This document shows, one piece after another, positions 1-13,000 of a DNA stretch of 64,000 nt. The position numbers and the translations under genes are program-made. Within the stretch, counting starts at the first letter, position 1, and every line of letters begins with the position of its first letter. A model generated the notes under the pieces. That model saw nothing but the letters and a program-made list of their open reading frames with translations. It was not told where the DNA came from and did not search any database. The stretch covers positions 14,632,001 to 14,696,000 of the forward strand of contig NC_053191.1 of assembly GCF_905163445.1 (NCBI RefSeq), read 5' to 3'. Source of the DNA: Pararge aegeria. Lineage: Eukaryota > Arthropoda > Insecta > Lepidoptera > Nymphalidae.

Positions 1-37
1 AACCATTAAAACCACGTCAGTACGGTGGAAAAGCGGA

Positions 38-830
38 CCCGCGTGCCGCTTACATTTTCCTTCTTATCTTACTCGTCCTCTCCCTTGCGTGCCCTAGCTC
101 ATGCGACAAACCGAAACACTCGCGCAAACACCCACAAATACGCGCAAATGCTCCGAGTACTCGCGATTACCTGAACATTAAACGCGCATCAAAAAATACG
201 CGCGTAATCTCGAGTGGAATACGCGTAAATGTTACACGTATGCGAATGCGATTGGCTACACCAAAAAGTCTGACGTACGCTCACGAATACCAACCCGGCA
301 CACGGCCAAAATACGTGCAGGCGATGCGTGTTTTAACACGCGAATGCTTGTCTCAGAAACGCGCAACACTGTCAAATTCGCATAAAAACTTTGTTAAAGC
401 TCACGTGAAATTGACAACTTCTCGTGATAACTTAAGTAACATTAAAGTATTTTTCGCGTGTTCGCGGAAACACTTAACTGTAGTAGATATAAGTCTAACG
501 GATTCGCGTAAACACCCAATTTGGACCCGCGTTATTATTTTGAACGTCAGGGACAGAAAAACGATTTGCCCATTGACGTGGGCCACAAAGTCGGCGCGCA
601 ATGTGCACGTGCGTTTCAGTTTTCGCATTTTAGCTGTCACAGTTGAGGCTGGGCACGCATTTTGTCGTGTTAGTGTTAGTGTAGTAAACGCGCGTGATTC
701 GCAATTTTTTTACGCGGCGATTTTTTTAACCGCTTTTTCCAGTACTGATTTTTTGTATGAGTTTACCGACTCGCCTCTGATTAGGTGTGTTCATAGTCAG
801 TTATTTAATTTAGTTCGCGTATTTATCGCT
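38..830. other. CGCG-rich island with recurring CGCG(T/C)AAA-like motif
   Basis: About 17 non-overlapping CGCG tetramers are visible in 800 bp, where one or two would be expected at this base composition. Many lie in a looser motif such as CGCGCAAACACCC (near 121), ACGCGCAAATG (near 140), ACGCGTAAATG (near 221) and TTCGCGTAAACACCC (near 502). It may be a CpG-rich promoter, an unmethylated island or a degenerate satellite. Nothing in the sequence decides between these. Confidence 0.5.
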
Positions 831-1244
831 AAGTTTATATTCACTTTAAGGCAGCTCAGTATTATTTTAACTAGCTATACTATGGCATCAAATTGTTGTA
901 AACTAGGGATGAAAAAATGTGTTCATTTTGATAGGGAATTATTAGGGAAAATAAAATCGAGGTGGGATGCCATAGATAGTTATACACAGTTTAGTATAAC
1001 TTGCTACTTAGATAGCGGTCCGCTAAACTGTCTCCCGGTTCATGAGTCAGGAATCGTGGGGCATTTCAGTGCACCAAAAAATCTAATCACTATTATAGTT
1101 TTAAGTAAAACCTTTACACCTGTGATTTTAAACTGTTATAATTTTATTGAAAATGTGATTTTTATAATAGTTTGGTCGTTTCTATACTCATCTGTGATTT
1201 CGATGCCATTGACTATTAAAATAGTTTACCCTATAAGCGGTTGA
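240..1244 (+). CDS. Unidentified 334-codon open frame (doubtful gene)
   Basis: I do not recognise this product. The frame stays open for 334 codons, much longer than other non-genic open frames in this AT-rich window. The predicted protein is rich in Arg, Ser, Thr and Lys in its first half and in hydrophobic residues (Ile, Val, Phe) in its second. I see no known domain, no signal peptide at the start and no repeat at the protein level. The first two thirds coincide with the CGCG-rich island, whose motif lacks TAA and TAG, so the open frame may be a by-product of composition. The ATG at 240 is simply the first in frame. It could also be the 5' part of a gene that reads leftwards out of the window, or the untranslated start of a transposon. 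Confidence 0.18.
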   Translation: MRMRLATPKSLTYAHEYQPGTRPKYVQAMRVLTRECLSQKRATLSNSHKNFVKAHVKLTTSRDNLSNIKVFFACSRKHLTVVDISLTDSRKHPIWTRVIILNVRDRKTICPLTWATKSARNVHVRFSFRILAVTVEAGHAFCRVSVSVVNARDSQFFYAAIFLTAFSSTDFLYEFTDSPLIRCVHSQLFNLVRVFIAKFIFTLRQLSIILTSYTMASNCCKLGMKKCVHFDRELLGKIKSRWDAIDSYTQFSITCYLDSGPLNCLPVHESGIVGHFSAPKNLITIIVLSKTFTPVILNCYNFIENVIFIIVWSFLYSSVISMPLTIKIVYPISG

Positions 1245-1280
1245 ATTATTAAATTTAGGTTTTTATTTTAATCACTATAT

Positions 1281-1325
1281 TATTATTATTATTATTATTA
1301 ATTAATAGAATTTATTATTATTATT
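1281..1325. repeat. (TTA)n microsatellite
   Basis: Eight or so TTA/ATT units, interrupted once by AATTAATAGAAT, lie just after the open frame that ends at 1244. Confidence 0.8.
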
Positions 1326-4300
1326 TGTTACCAGTCTGCGAGTGCGCATGAAACTGTGATGATTTTTTTTTATTTTCGGATATTTGTTAGTGATTTGATA
1401 AAAGGTTTTTATTTTTATAAACTGAGTTTAAACAACTTTTTATGAGTATATATTTTGGTAAGAAACGTTTCTTAAAATACTCAAGACGTTTTACAGATAT
1501 CGATATATAAAGTAACAGATAAAAAAAAATAACATGACAGTTTAGTCCTAAGATTTGTTGAGAACTTATTAACATCCGCTTACAACATCAAATCTATCTG
1601 TAATCTGTTGATAAGTTGCCTAGCAAAATTGTATGGATATTTATAGCAAAAACAACGATGCTATTTATTTTATATCTTAATTTATCTTTAAAAAAACATG
1701 CAAAATTCTGTTACAATAAATGCCACATAAACCACAGTTGCGTTTTACCGTCAAATCTGTCATTTCATTCAACATTATGAAACAAGGTAAAGCTTTTAGT
1801 ACAAAATATAAAAGAAAATTAAATTTGTACTTGTGGGTAGGCAAATAAATCGCAGCTCAATATTTACATTGTAACATACAGAAAGTACTCTAGGTAATAA
1901 ATCTATAGATTACGGATAGATCGAATATCGAAAATGGACATTAGCAACCAATACCGAGTTTATAAAATCACTAACATTTATCGCAAATTTCTAGACTTTT
2001 CGAATAGACTGATCTATTAAAGACGATCTCATTGAATGAGAATTTCATCATTGACGTAAAATAAACATTAAAACGTTGAGTAACAATGTAAATACATACC
2101 CGAGCTGACATTTCGATTTTTTTACGACCTTACTGGCGCAGTGGTAAACATCCGGGTTCGATTTCTGACAGGGGCAATTGTATATTTATAATTTTTGAAT
2201 TTTCTGGTCTGTTCTCGTGGGAGGTTTCGGCCTAGTTACACTACCGATTAGCGTTTTAGCGTTCCGGTACCATTTTACAAACCACCGGGTTCAATATAGC
2301 AGTCGTACCTCTAACAGGTTCGCCCGCTACCATTTTAGACGGCATCATAATTTATGGAAGGTCCCCTTAAACTCTAAATCCTACTTACTCTACTCTGAGA
2401 AAGGGGGCCGACTCCCAGTCGTGGGATAGTCCTAGGCTTAACATACATAAATTGCACTCCAAAAGCCATAAGGTGTGTACTACATAAGTATTATAAATAG
2501 ATAAGCGATGCAAGCAAACTAAATTGCACTTTATTGCTGCGCGCGATGGTTCTTATTACACTGAATTGTTTTCACTGTCCCCAATGAGAAAGCCGCTTGG
2601 TCGATTGCTAGGGTTCTCTAAAATAGATTTGATTTTAGACACACTTTTTCTTATCCTAATTGTATTTGAGACCTGAATACCTGAGATTTTTATGAAGTTA
2701 TACTCTAGTTTAGGTTAATAATGACGTGTTTTGACACTACAAGCGTCGGAGATTCGAGTCACTTAAAACTTGTTGCCCAATGGACCAGCGCAACAAGTTG
2801 CTTCTTCTACATTATCTGCTATACTAAACTATTGTCAGCGAAAGGATATCATTAATGCAAAATTTTACCGTTATTTTCTCTGTGACGAAAATAAATTATT
2901 TCGTTTAAAAACACAGCATAACCATGCTTAGTTATTAACGTATTTTTTTTTAAATTAAATTAGCCATTTTGATTTTAAACCTTAAAGGAGGGCTTAACAA
3001 ACTATTTATTAATACTTTGGTTTTATTTTACGTCAATGGAGATAGATAGTATTATTTTTTCTATTTAATCTATATTCTTCTCTCGGCACAGCTGAGTTTA
3101 TACTCTGTATTTAACTTTGAATCTATCTAACACCTCTGCTGTTTAAAAATTATAAAAAGACTATTATTATATAACATACTAATCGAAATATACGTGTCAA
3201 ATCTATTTATATAATAGAATTTAAAAATCAAAACGTACGTATCTGAAAAACCAACTATAATGTAAAGTATGGGACAACCCTGACATAATCAATGAAAAAC
3301 CTATCGATCTAAAATGTTTATCCATTTTCATGGCTAATTGGAAATATAAAATAGCAGAGGGTTATTATTTGACTTGAAATTGTCGTTTCCTTATTATAAT
3401 TTTTTTTTAAATTCGACAAAAAAAGCAAAGCCAAAATTGGTGCTTTAAATTTAAAAATTAAATGCCAAAAAAGCATTAGGTAATTAATATAAAAAAAAAA
3501 GAATTTCTATCTTTTTCTCTTGCCTGATTTATGTTTATAAGTGTTAAATTTGTTTTGAGTTGTATGAGATCCCGATGTGTCAGGTATTTTACTGAAACGA
3601 TGCGATACATGATTATGGAGGTTGCCTGTTTCCATTTAAAAAAAAATTACAAAGTTTTTTGCTGACTGGATCAACTAAACTATTGACTATACGTTAGTTT
3701 TTTATTTAGGGAGACTATAACTAAACTAACTAACGTATGTTTGTACTCGTAAATTATACAGTCCGTGTACGAAATTGCCCATAGATTAATAATATAATTT
3801 GAACAAAATCAGACCTATTCAACGGAATCTATATATCATACGTTTAATACGTATATGACAATAATATACCGTTATATAATGAATCGTACAACTCAAAACA
3901 ACCTTTTTCTCATATGTTAAATATTTGTTTGAAATTATTTCATTTGATCTGATTTTTGAGCCTTTTTAATCCGCGAACAACTGAAGAATGTCAAAACTCA
4001 AAATAAAGTGACATTTAAACAAGGGGATGGCAATACTGGGACTATTTGATGATCATTGTTTTGTATTCAATTATTAATTAATATAATCTTATTTTATTGA
4101 CAAGCGTAGTAGCATTTGACTTTAAAAATAACTACCGATGGTATTTTTATATTGACACTTTCTACAATATTTGACAAAAAAATTGCATCTTACGAAAGTA
4201 TAATTTTAATTTGAAACTAACCATTCCGAATAATACTTTAATTAAATTTATAATAAATTAAAACTAATTATTATTCTTACTAATAATCACACACTTAAAG

Positions 4301-4940
4301 AGTTTATATTTCCTGATAAAACGATTACCAGCTCGCAACTTGTAGGTATATGTAAAATCGCGGAAGCAGCGTGCTTTTTAAAGCGCATATGACGATCTCG
4401 CTGTAAAAACAATAAGCCAAAACATTGAGAAAAAAAAAAGTTTCATAAGATGCGAATTTTGAATGCCAGAATTATTTCCTATCGTGCTATTTGTGCAAAT
4501 TAACCCACCAGTGTTGCCAGAATCGGCGTCAAAATCACAGATGAACATGAAAATGAGCTGAAAGCATTAAATAACGCCGCATTTATTTTCTACTTACTTT
4601 TTAATTTAAATATTTTTTGTATTATTAATTTAATTAATAAATAAATTATTATTATGAATGTTAGTTGTAAGTGTAGTTATGCGATGATCGCGCACTTGAT
4701 GTCATATCTAATCCGATGTGAACAATACAATGTATCAATATATCGTTGAGTAACCCTAACATTTTGTTTTATTTCAATCTGTATTTTTGCAACACTACTT
4801 ATTTTTATAGGTTTACTTATTATATTAAAGATTTTAAACTGGTTAATCAACATTTCTTAAATATAGGTCACGACGGGACTGCCCAATCCCCATCGTGACC
4901 ACGATCCATGCAAATGGGTCGAAATATCGACAAATCCAAA
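1326..4940. other. AT-rich spacer, no gene seen
   Basis: No coding stretch or splice-bordered exon was recognised on either strand. A SINE-like repeat lies at about 2120-2440. The remainder is AT-rich with homopolymer runs. Confidence 0.6.
2120..2440 (+). mobile_element. tRNA-derived SINE-like repeat
   Basis: The left part contains TGGCGCAGTGG and then GGGTTCGATTTC, which resemble the A and B boxes of a tRNA-type pol III promoter. A GGGGCAATT tail follows, as is common in insect SINEs. The part after about 2200 (GGTTCCGGTACC-like words) recurs loosely near 23815-23880. The ends are approximate and no target duplication was found. Confidence 0.45.
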
Positions 4941-4949
4941 AATATTATC

Positions 4950-5860
4950 CCGTATATACCCGTTGAACTTTACTTATTATGTATTTGTCACCGTCACCTC
5001 CACCTGCCCACAAATTGACCGCTTAGAAAGTATCAAGAACTTGGGAATCATACTTGATGAAAAGTTATCATGGATGCCACAAGTGTTTCACCTGATTGGA
5101 CGCGTTAGAAAACTAGTATGGGTTTTTAAGAAATTAACGAACCTGATTTAGCCATAATTGTTGAAAACAATCTATTTTTCCCTTTGCCAAACCATCATCT
5201 CATACTGCATATCTGTGAGGTGAGGTATCTGAAAAACTCATATAATTCTTCTTGAACGGGCCCAGCTATCGTTTCTTAAAGTCATGGGTAATAAATCCTA
5301 CCCTTTTCCAACTCGTATGAATTCTATAAAGTCCTTACAGTACGTCAACTCTTCTTGTCTATTACCCTTAAGACACATTCATCCCTTACATTTTCATATT
5401 CCACGCTAACAAACGCATACGCGACATTGTTTGCCGTATCATTTATAAGCCCTGAACATCCTTCTTTAAACACCAACATTCATTCTTAGCTCCCTACATG
5501 TATATCAAGATTAATTAAAAAATTTAATACCTATCCTATGACTAAATACCTAGCTAAAACGAAAATTAGGTACTACATGGCTACTGCAAATGAACTATCA
5601 TCAAACGGAAGAGTTCATTCAATGAAATATATGAAATCTCTAGCCATCCTGTAGTACACATCTATAATATATACACACACACATACTCACAGAACAACTC
5701 GCACATATAAAATACACTAAATCTAGTGGAACATTTGTATAATTAGTTTACTATAACTCTGAGGTGGGCGGTTGCACATGCAGCACAGTTTTTACTATTG
5801 CAGTGCCATTCTTGCTAATATTTTAAGTGCCATCGTAACTGTTCCAAATAAAGATTTATA
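4950..5860 (+). mobile_element. Decayed LINE, reverse-transcriptase C-terminal region
   Basis: The frame at 4963-5151 encodes SIKNLGIILDEKLSW, followed by a basic RVRKL stretch. This is the 'thumb' region found after the catalytic core in jockey/CR1-type LINE reverse transcriptases (typically ..YLGV..D..L.W..H). Downstream, in another frame near 5255-5310, ERAQLSFLKVMGNKS is a further typical piece. Stops and frameshifts break the rest. An AATAAA near 5850 may mark the 3' end. It cannot make a functional enzyme. Confidence 0.6.
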
Positions 5861-8800
5861 TATTATATTAATATTATTTATGTATGTTATATAAATAGTG
5901 CTTTTTCTTAAAAATAATTTTCTGTTTAATTTTTGTGTCGTATTTCATGTTTTATGGTCAAAGTCAATAAATAAAAATATTCATCTCATCTGGTGCCAGA
6001 ACTTAGATATGCTGGACTTTTTGCGCAAATAATCAGCCTTTGCATTCAATTTGGGACGAAGATCTCTATAAGAGATGTAAGTACCGAGTAACATAGTACC
6101 GAGTTTTACACGGTTTCATGGTCGCCAAACCGAGCACTTCCCGATTTACTCAGTTCAGGTTTTAATTTTTTCGAGAAGCGAAAACGGGTTTATGCACGCA
6201 AACCGGGCAAGTGTATTTTATGCTGGTTTAGTTAGTCTCGTTTGCAGGAAGGTATTGTCGTTTATGCAAGCTTATAACGTCCCATAAACAGGTCGCAAGG
6301 GTCTTTAATAAAAGTTATTTTTAACGGTTTAAACGGAGGCTTGCACAGGGATTTGTTACTTTGGATAAAACTATGTTGTCCGCATTATGTAAGTATAGGT
6401 TTATACATATGTGAACACAGTAAACTGAATCAAAGAATACGGTATTATGCATGTTAAATTTCCTTAACAGTCAGGTTTTTTTTGCATAAGACGGCACCGT
6501 GGACCAGAATCATTGATATTTTTAGTAGGGCTAAATGCAAACAAAAGGTCACTGGAAAAGATTATTTTTGCCACTTCCCATTTTCATACATCTCCCGCCA
6601 TTTTAGGCGGGAGATGTATGAAAATGGGAATGGATTAGACTTAATTTTAACAGTTATATCTACCCTATCTTAAAATCTACCCTTTTCCCTTAACGTTGTA
6701 GTAGAGCGTAAGTCACTGAGGTGGGTTAGCCACCTTACGCATGTAAACATAAATGTTCTATATATTTTAAAGCATTTAATTTCGGTAACTTTACATGATT
6801 ATATTATGTGTATTTAACAGGTAAACAGATACAAAAACAAGTAATAACATCTGGGTAAACTAGTTAAACGTTCAATTCAAAAAACAACAGCGTCACTTGC
6901 TCTTGCCACATATTCAATATTTTCTGAAAAAAAAAAAAAAAGCACATTGCTGGAAAAGTTCATATTTTCTAAAACCATAATTTAAAACTACGGTAAACTA
7001 CTGAACTAATTTTGATGTCATTTTAAAGACTAAAATTGGATTGAATTTCCTTGAGCTTACTCGAACCACTCTTATTTGATGAAATATGGATGATATGATT
7101 TAGGTGAACTATAGTATTTTCAAGCGAAGTTCCACAGAAGTGACGAATACGTGTCGCAGACGTTCTCCATAATCTTTCTAGTTTTGATTTCTTACATTAA
7201 AATTACGACACAAGTCTATAGACGTGATCGACGTATTTGGGCCACTTTTGTATAAACCGCCTCTAATTAGCGCCGAATAAAACAACATTCTACACGTTTT
7301 AAGGATTTTATTGTTTTTTTTACAAACTAAAATAAATAATAATGTAACTATGTTACAGGGTATAAATACATAAGTAAGTTTTTCCTAGAAACAATATCTA
7401 TGGTTAAACAACAGACAATGATAAAGGTAAAAGGAAAAAATACCGATGATCAGAGACTAAAGGAAACTGATGGTAGTATTATAGGAATCACTGGTTTTTG
7501 TAGGAACAAGTCCAGTTACATAAGGCTAAAAAATCTTTGTAGTATGGTGCGGGTGACGTATGCACTCCTTTCATTTTTTCATACACTAAGGAAGTAAGTA
7601 CTAGTAGGCTGCTTCATATTTATAGTATGTGAAAGAATGTGACACCAGTCCAGGGCACCGGTAATATACTAAAACGAAAAACCTATTTGCACTCATAAAA
7701 TTAAAGACGTCAAATTAGACACAATAGGTGCTCCACTTAGTGGTGCACTCACTTATTTTTTATGTATTTACAAAAAATTCTCTGTTGTTTCTTGAGAGAT
7801 TTGCATATTCCTTTTTTATTCTTTATAGTTTCAAAAAGGTTTAAAAAAAATCATCGGTGGTTAGATTCTTAAACGAAACACCCAGCCGGTAGTAGAATAA
7901 TCATAGACTGTCTTTTTCGTTTCTTCTATAATAGGCCTGCTTGTTGTTAATATTTTGTGTATTCTTTCTTTTAGTCTTTGACAATCATCGACTGAAACCA
8001 ACCTTACAAATCATATTTGAGGTCATAATAATTCGATTTAAAGATTACCTATAATAATAATATACATATTGTTATGTTTATTATAATTCTTTTCAAAGGA
8101 TGAGGAAAAAAAGTATGAAATTTTTCTGTTAGTTTGGAGGTCGGCGTCAACAAAAGTTAGTAAATTATCTGAAAGAGTTAACATTTTAATGTAAATTTTT
8201 TTTATTTCATTTTCCATAAATGGATGAGTAAAATGTACGCACGATATGCGTCAAAAATAACAATGAATAAAGGTTTTGTGAGATACTCTATTCGAAATTT
8301 GTTTCGTTGCAAACATAAAACTTATGTATTGGTATTAAAAACAATTCATATTAAAAACAACGCACATTGCGTTTCCAATAAAATATTTAAAAAAATGTGA
8401 AATAAAAATTTCTATAATATATAATAAATAAATTATAATTAAATTGACGTTACATATAGGGATCGCTGTCGTAGAATTATGTATGACGATCGCATTGAGG
8501 GACTTTGTAGGAAAAGAGTATGCTATACGAAGAAGTTGCCTTATTGCTATTACACAAACTGCCTTCAATAAGCAATTTCGCACGCTTTTGGTGAAATGCT
8601 ATGCACGGTGTATGCTAAGTTCAATTATTACTATACAATTTATAAACTATATTTACTGTCTAGATTCAATGGTACGGTAACAAATACTGGTAAAAAATTT
8701 ATTTCACTACAGGTAAGTATATTTTAGCTGTCACGTAAAAAGAGCTATGTATAATTAAGTAGTTATAAAGTCTTAAAACTGAGCCCAAATAGGAAACAGC

Positions 8801-10001
8801 GTTCATTTTACGTGACTCTACTTTATATAATAATTAGCTAACAGATGATTGCTTAATACTACAAAAATAAATAAATTAATATATAAAATAACCTTGGATG
8901 TTGTATTGACACATTTTTGGCTATATTCAAAATGATTCTGACACTAGATTCAATAGTGCATACAAATTGGTATGTTTTTGTACACAAAACCAAACTGATT
9001 ATACTTAATATAGTTTTTTTTTTAAACAACAAAACATCGATAAAACTTTTGTCATGTGTAAGGAGTTCATAGTACGTCAACTCAGTAGCTCAAAAGGGCA
9101 ACAAGTTGGTGCTTTTCGCCCAACACCTGTTGTATTCGGATTGCTTTGATTGCGCACTGGTACTCCCAATGAGTATACAAAGATAACTCACTATAATCTC
9201 ATTACACTAAAGCTTTTGTGTACAAATAAATATGCGTTACTACAAATTTTAGTTTTATTATCGACCATTGTTAACAATTATTATTGTTACAGGCAAATAA
9301 CTTAAGCAACGTCATGCTAATTGGGTTGTACCACATAATTGTACATAACAAGCTGTTATAGTACTTCGTCCGGGTTGTTTGTTAATTTTGCCGGGCTTAA
9401 AGTCTTCCACGGCCTGTGCAGCCCACTTAGTGTCAAATTTCGTCAAGATCAGCTCAGTGGTTGAGTCAAATGGTTAGTAACAGTATATCACGCAGGTACG
9501 CCAAAATCAGTAACGTACGGCTCTTGTTTAACTAGCCTGATTATGAACAAAATGAGTGTTTGTTTTGGTTGACTTGCACTTGACGCTGCTGACACCATTT
9601 AACGAACCTATTCAAGCTATTTGCCGGGAATTAGACATCACAGAAAAACACAATTTAATTTGTGCTTTCAGAATTTATTTCAATGTGCGTTTGACAGCAT
9701 TTATTTATTTAACAATGGTCGGTAAAATACCTTATACCATGCCCATTATATTACATATTTCCTATTTGACGCATTCGTTCAGTGATGAATCACAGAATTG
9801 GCGATTCGATCGCCTTTTTGTAACTTTAAAAATTTAAGACACTTAACGATTCCCATGACCGTCATTAAAATAGATAACTAATCCCAGGCTACTGTCAAGA
9901 AATGTGTGCAAACGTCAAAGGGAAAATAGTATATAACGGACAAAGTATGGTACTCTGAAAAATCGTTTCTAATCAACAAACAACTATGGATAATATCAAG
10001 T
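5861..10001. other. AT-rich spacer downstream of IDH3G, no gene seen
   Basis: No recognisable exon. This DNA lies 3' of the minus-strand IDH3G gene, so the rightmost part may be its 3' UTR. A perfect hairpin sits at 6575-6630. Near 9420-9480 a fragment reads CGTCAAGATCAGCTCAGTGG, which resembles the right part of the CTAG-headed repeat family annotated elsewhere in this window. Confidence 0.55.
6575..6630. repeat. Perfect hairpin, 25-bp arms
   Basis: Arms at 6575-6599 and 6606-6630 are exact reverse complements around a 6-base loop (ATTTTA). The arm contains CATCTCCCGCC. There is no flanking duplication that I can see. Confidence 0.9.
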
Positions 10002-13000
10002 TTAACAGCGTCCAATATTACCCATGATATTGTTCACGACCTCAGTAGATGAAGCGGTACCACCGACGTCTGGGGTCAGCACCTTAAAATAACAACACAT
10101 GTTATAATCATCATTATCACAATCTGAGGCTCTTCCGAAAAAGCCCTCCTCACCAAGCTCAGCCATCCCATTTTTAAACTGGTCTTCTATGGCACTGTTA
10201 AACAGTTTAGGAGATATTACATCTCCCTGCCTAACACCCCTGGGCTTTATTAGCTGTCATTGACGCGGTTTTGTAGATACATCGCAACACCTCGATATAT
10301 CGCCAATCTACTTGGCGTCGGTGTAGTGACTCCAGAACAGCCCAAGTCTCGATAGAATCGAATGCTATCTACAAACCCACAAGACCAAAAAAAATATAAA
10401 ACTTACACTATTTAATTAGTTTACCTAATACTGAAGGCATTGGTGGGTTTAAGGTATTCCAAATCTTTAAATCCCAGGCATCACGTTATTTTTTTAACAG
10501 AAGGGTAAAAATGTACGAGTATATACCTTGTCAACATTGATGGTTTTGTTAAGAGCCCGCCTGATGAGGTCAGCGTGGTAATGGTGTCCCAGGTGCTCAA
10601 GCATGTCCACGGATGCGTTGATCATGGCTATTGGGTTCGCGATGTTCTTGCCCGCTATGGCAGTACCTGAGGGAGGAAACATTTTACATTGTTGACGTCT
10701 ATAATGCAGCGGTACAAGTGTGATATCATCATACACCTCGCTGGACTAGGGCGGATTGGAGGACTCAACGCGCCTTTGCGAACATTCTAGAAAACTCTCA
10801 GGTTTCCTTACAATGTTTTCCTTTTTTCTTAACAATTTAAAATAAGGCAGGTAAGAAAGAATAGACTTTATATCATTATCAACCCACTAACCGCCCACTC
10901 TAGGGCACGAATCTACCCTCCGAAAAAGAAGGGTTAAGGCAGTAGTCTACCACGCAGGCCAAGTGCTGGCCAATACAACGTGTAAAGGAGTTACGAAATA
11001 CTGTTAAAGCGCGCGTAAGTATATTTCATAAGAAATCGTCCTGTGAAAATATTTTAACAAAAGAAGCATACTTATTTTATACAAAACATTCTAAGTATGT
11101 CTTTATGACAACCCTATTGAAGATAAAAGACCGACACAGTTCGGGTTCACAGATACGTCTCAGAGACGGTAAACAATGTACCTCTAAAGCCTGTGAAGTA
11201 ATATTTCGGTTTTCATTTACATTTTGTATATGGTCATTATTTGTAAGAACTTATTTTTTTTTTATAAATAGCGGGCAAACGAGATCCGATGCGTCGTCGG
11301 ATTTTAAAGAATTTGTTTATCCGGCCTTTGAATAACCGTTTTGATACCTCACCACACGCATCAGAAGTGAGATTCTTTGCAAGTGCTCGGTACTTTGTTA
11401 GCGCGATGCAGGATCTTTGTGGCGCCATCTAGTAAGAGAATGTGTAGACCGCCACAATGATGATGGGGATACTAACCAGTGTTCCTGGTGCCAGGCTCAA
11501 AGACAGCGTAGTGGTCGCCGTAATTCCTACCCGAGAGGAGTCCAGCGCCTCCGAGTAGACCGCACACAACGTTGGACACAATAGAGCCGTACAGGTTCGT
11601 CATTAACATCACGTCGAACTGGTGGGGCCTGCAAATAATCTTATACTAATATATAAAGCTGAAGAATTTGTTTGTTTACTTGTACGCGATGATCTCAGGG
11701 ACTACTGGTCCTGTTTGAAAAATTATTTTAGTGTTGGATAGCCCATTTATCGAGGAAGCCATATATACTATCACGCAAAGACCAAGAGGAGCATAGCACC
11801 AATGAGGAAAGTTTCCAAATCGGGGTTTCTTTTTCCTTTTGTGAGCTTCCGCTGCGTGCGCCGCTTAAACGGTTAAAGTTTCGATAAAATACTGTATAAC
11901 ACAGTTGTTCCCCTTAAAAAGTTCTACAAAAAAGTCCGCGTCTAGTAAAATGCAAATGCAAAAAGCATATGTCTAGTATATAAGTCTATAAGTCAAGAGC
12001 AATAAAAGTTATTAAAGTCAAGGCGATACATTATTAATAATATTATATTATCTAACACTGTAAGTATCATTATTTTATTCAACATTTATTTTCTCTTCCT
12101 ATAATATTATGTATTAGTTTCTTTTACAGTAGTGAAAAATATATTAATTTAATATATTTATTATGTATATATTTAGTACTTTGCGCACCGTTAAAACCGT
12201 ATTTGTTACACAAAAAACCTCGACACTGATTGTTTGAAAATCCACCATACTTGATATACGCAAATTTAAGCAGTACAAAATTATATTTATATAGAGATGA
12301 CGTCATAATTTTTTAAATCCGCGTTTCACCTTTCATGTTATTTATGTATATTTTTTTGTTTTTATACATGACGTTAGTGGTAACGTTCTGTACATTCTTT
12401 ATTGACATACTCATCAGCTCATGATATTGTATGTGATATTATATTGAAGTTAAAAATACCTTTTTTTTTTGTTGTACGGATAAATAAATAACGGATCGCT
12501 AGACTTTGCAGTTTTATTCTTTGAAAATAAATACCAATTTCACTTCGAATATAAATGAAAATCTTACTTAACTTTTCAAAGCCTGTTTACTAAATATAAT
12601 AAAATATTACTTACTTTGCAACAAGCTGCATGCAGCAATTGTCGATAATCATGTCATTGTGTTCAATCTCTGGATATTCGTCTCTGGCAATGCGTCTAGA
12701 TGTTTCCAAGAACAATCCGTCCGACAGTTTCATGATATTGGCTTTGTGTACTGTTGTGACCTGAATTTGACAAATTAATATCATTTGTGTTAGTTTTTTG
12801 GTACGTCCGTCCGTCCATCAGTCAGTCAGTCAGTCAACTAACATAGTTCCATGAGTATTTTTTAAGTGAGTACCTTTATAGTTGCATATTTTTTTCGATT
12901 ATGGAGTATTTGAACTCACTTTGAACCTACAGACACTGTCTCTGTGCTTAGAAAAAAATATGCTGTTAATGACGGAGAGACAGAGTATTCTATAAACTCT

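Noticed and set aside
7400..7597. 65-codon open frame in the left spacer
   Set aside because: No domain, no neighbouring exon and AT-rich chance composition.
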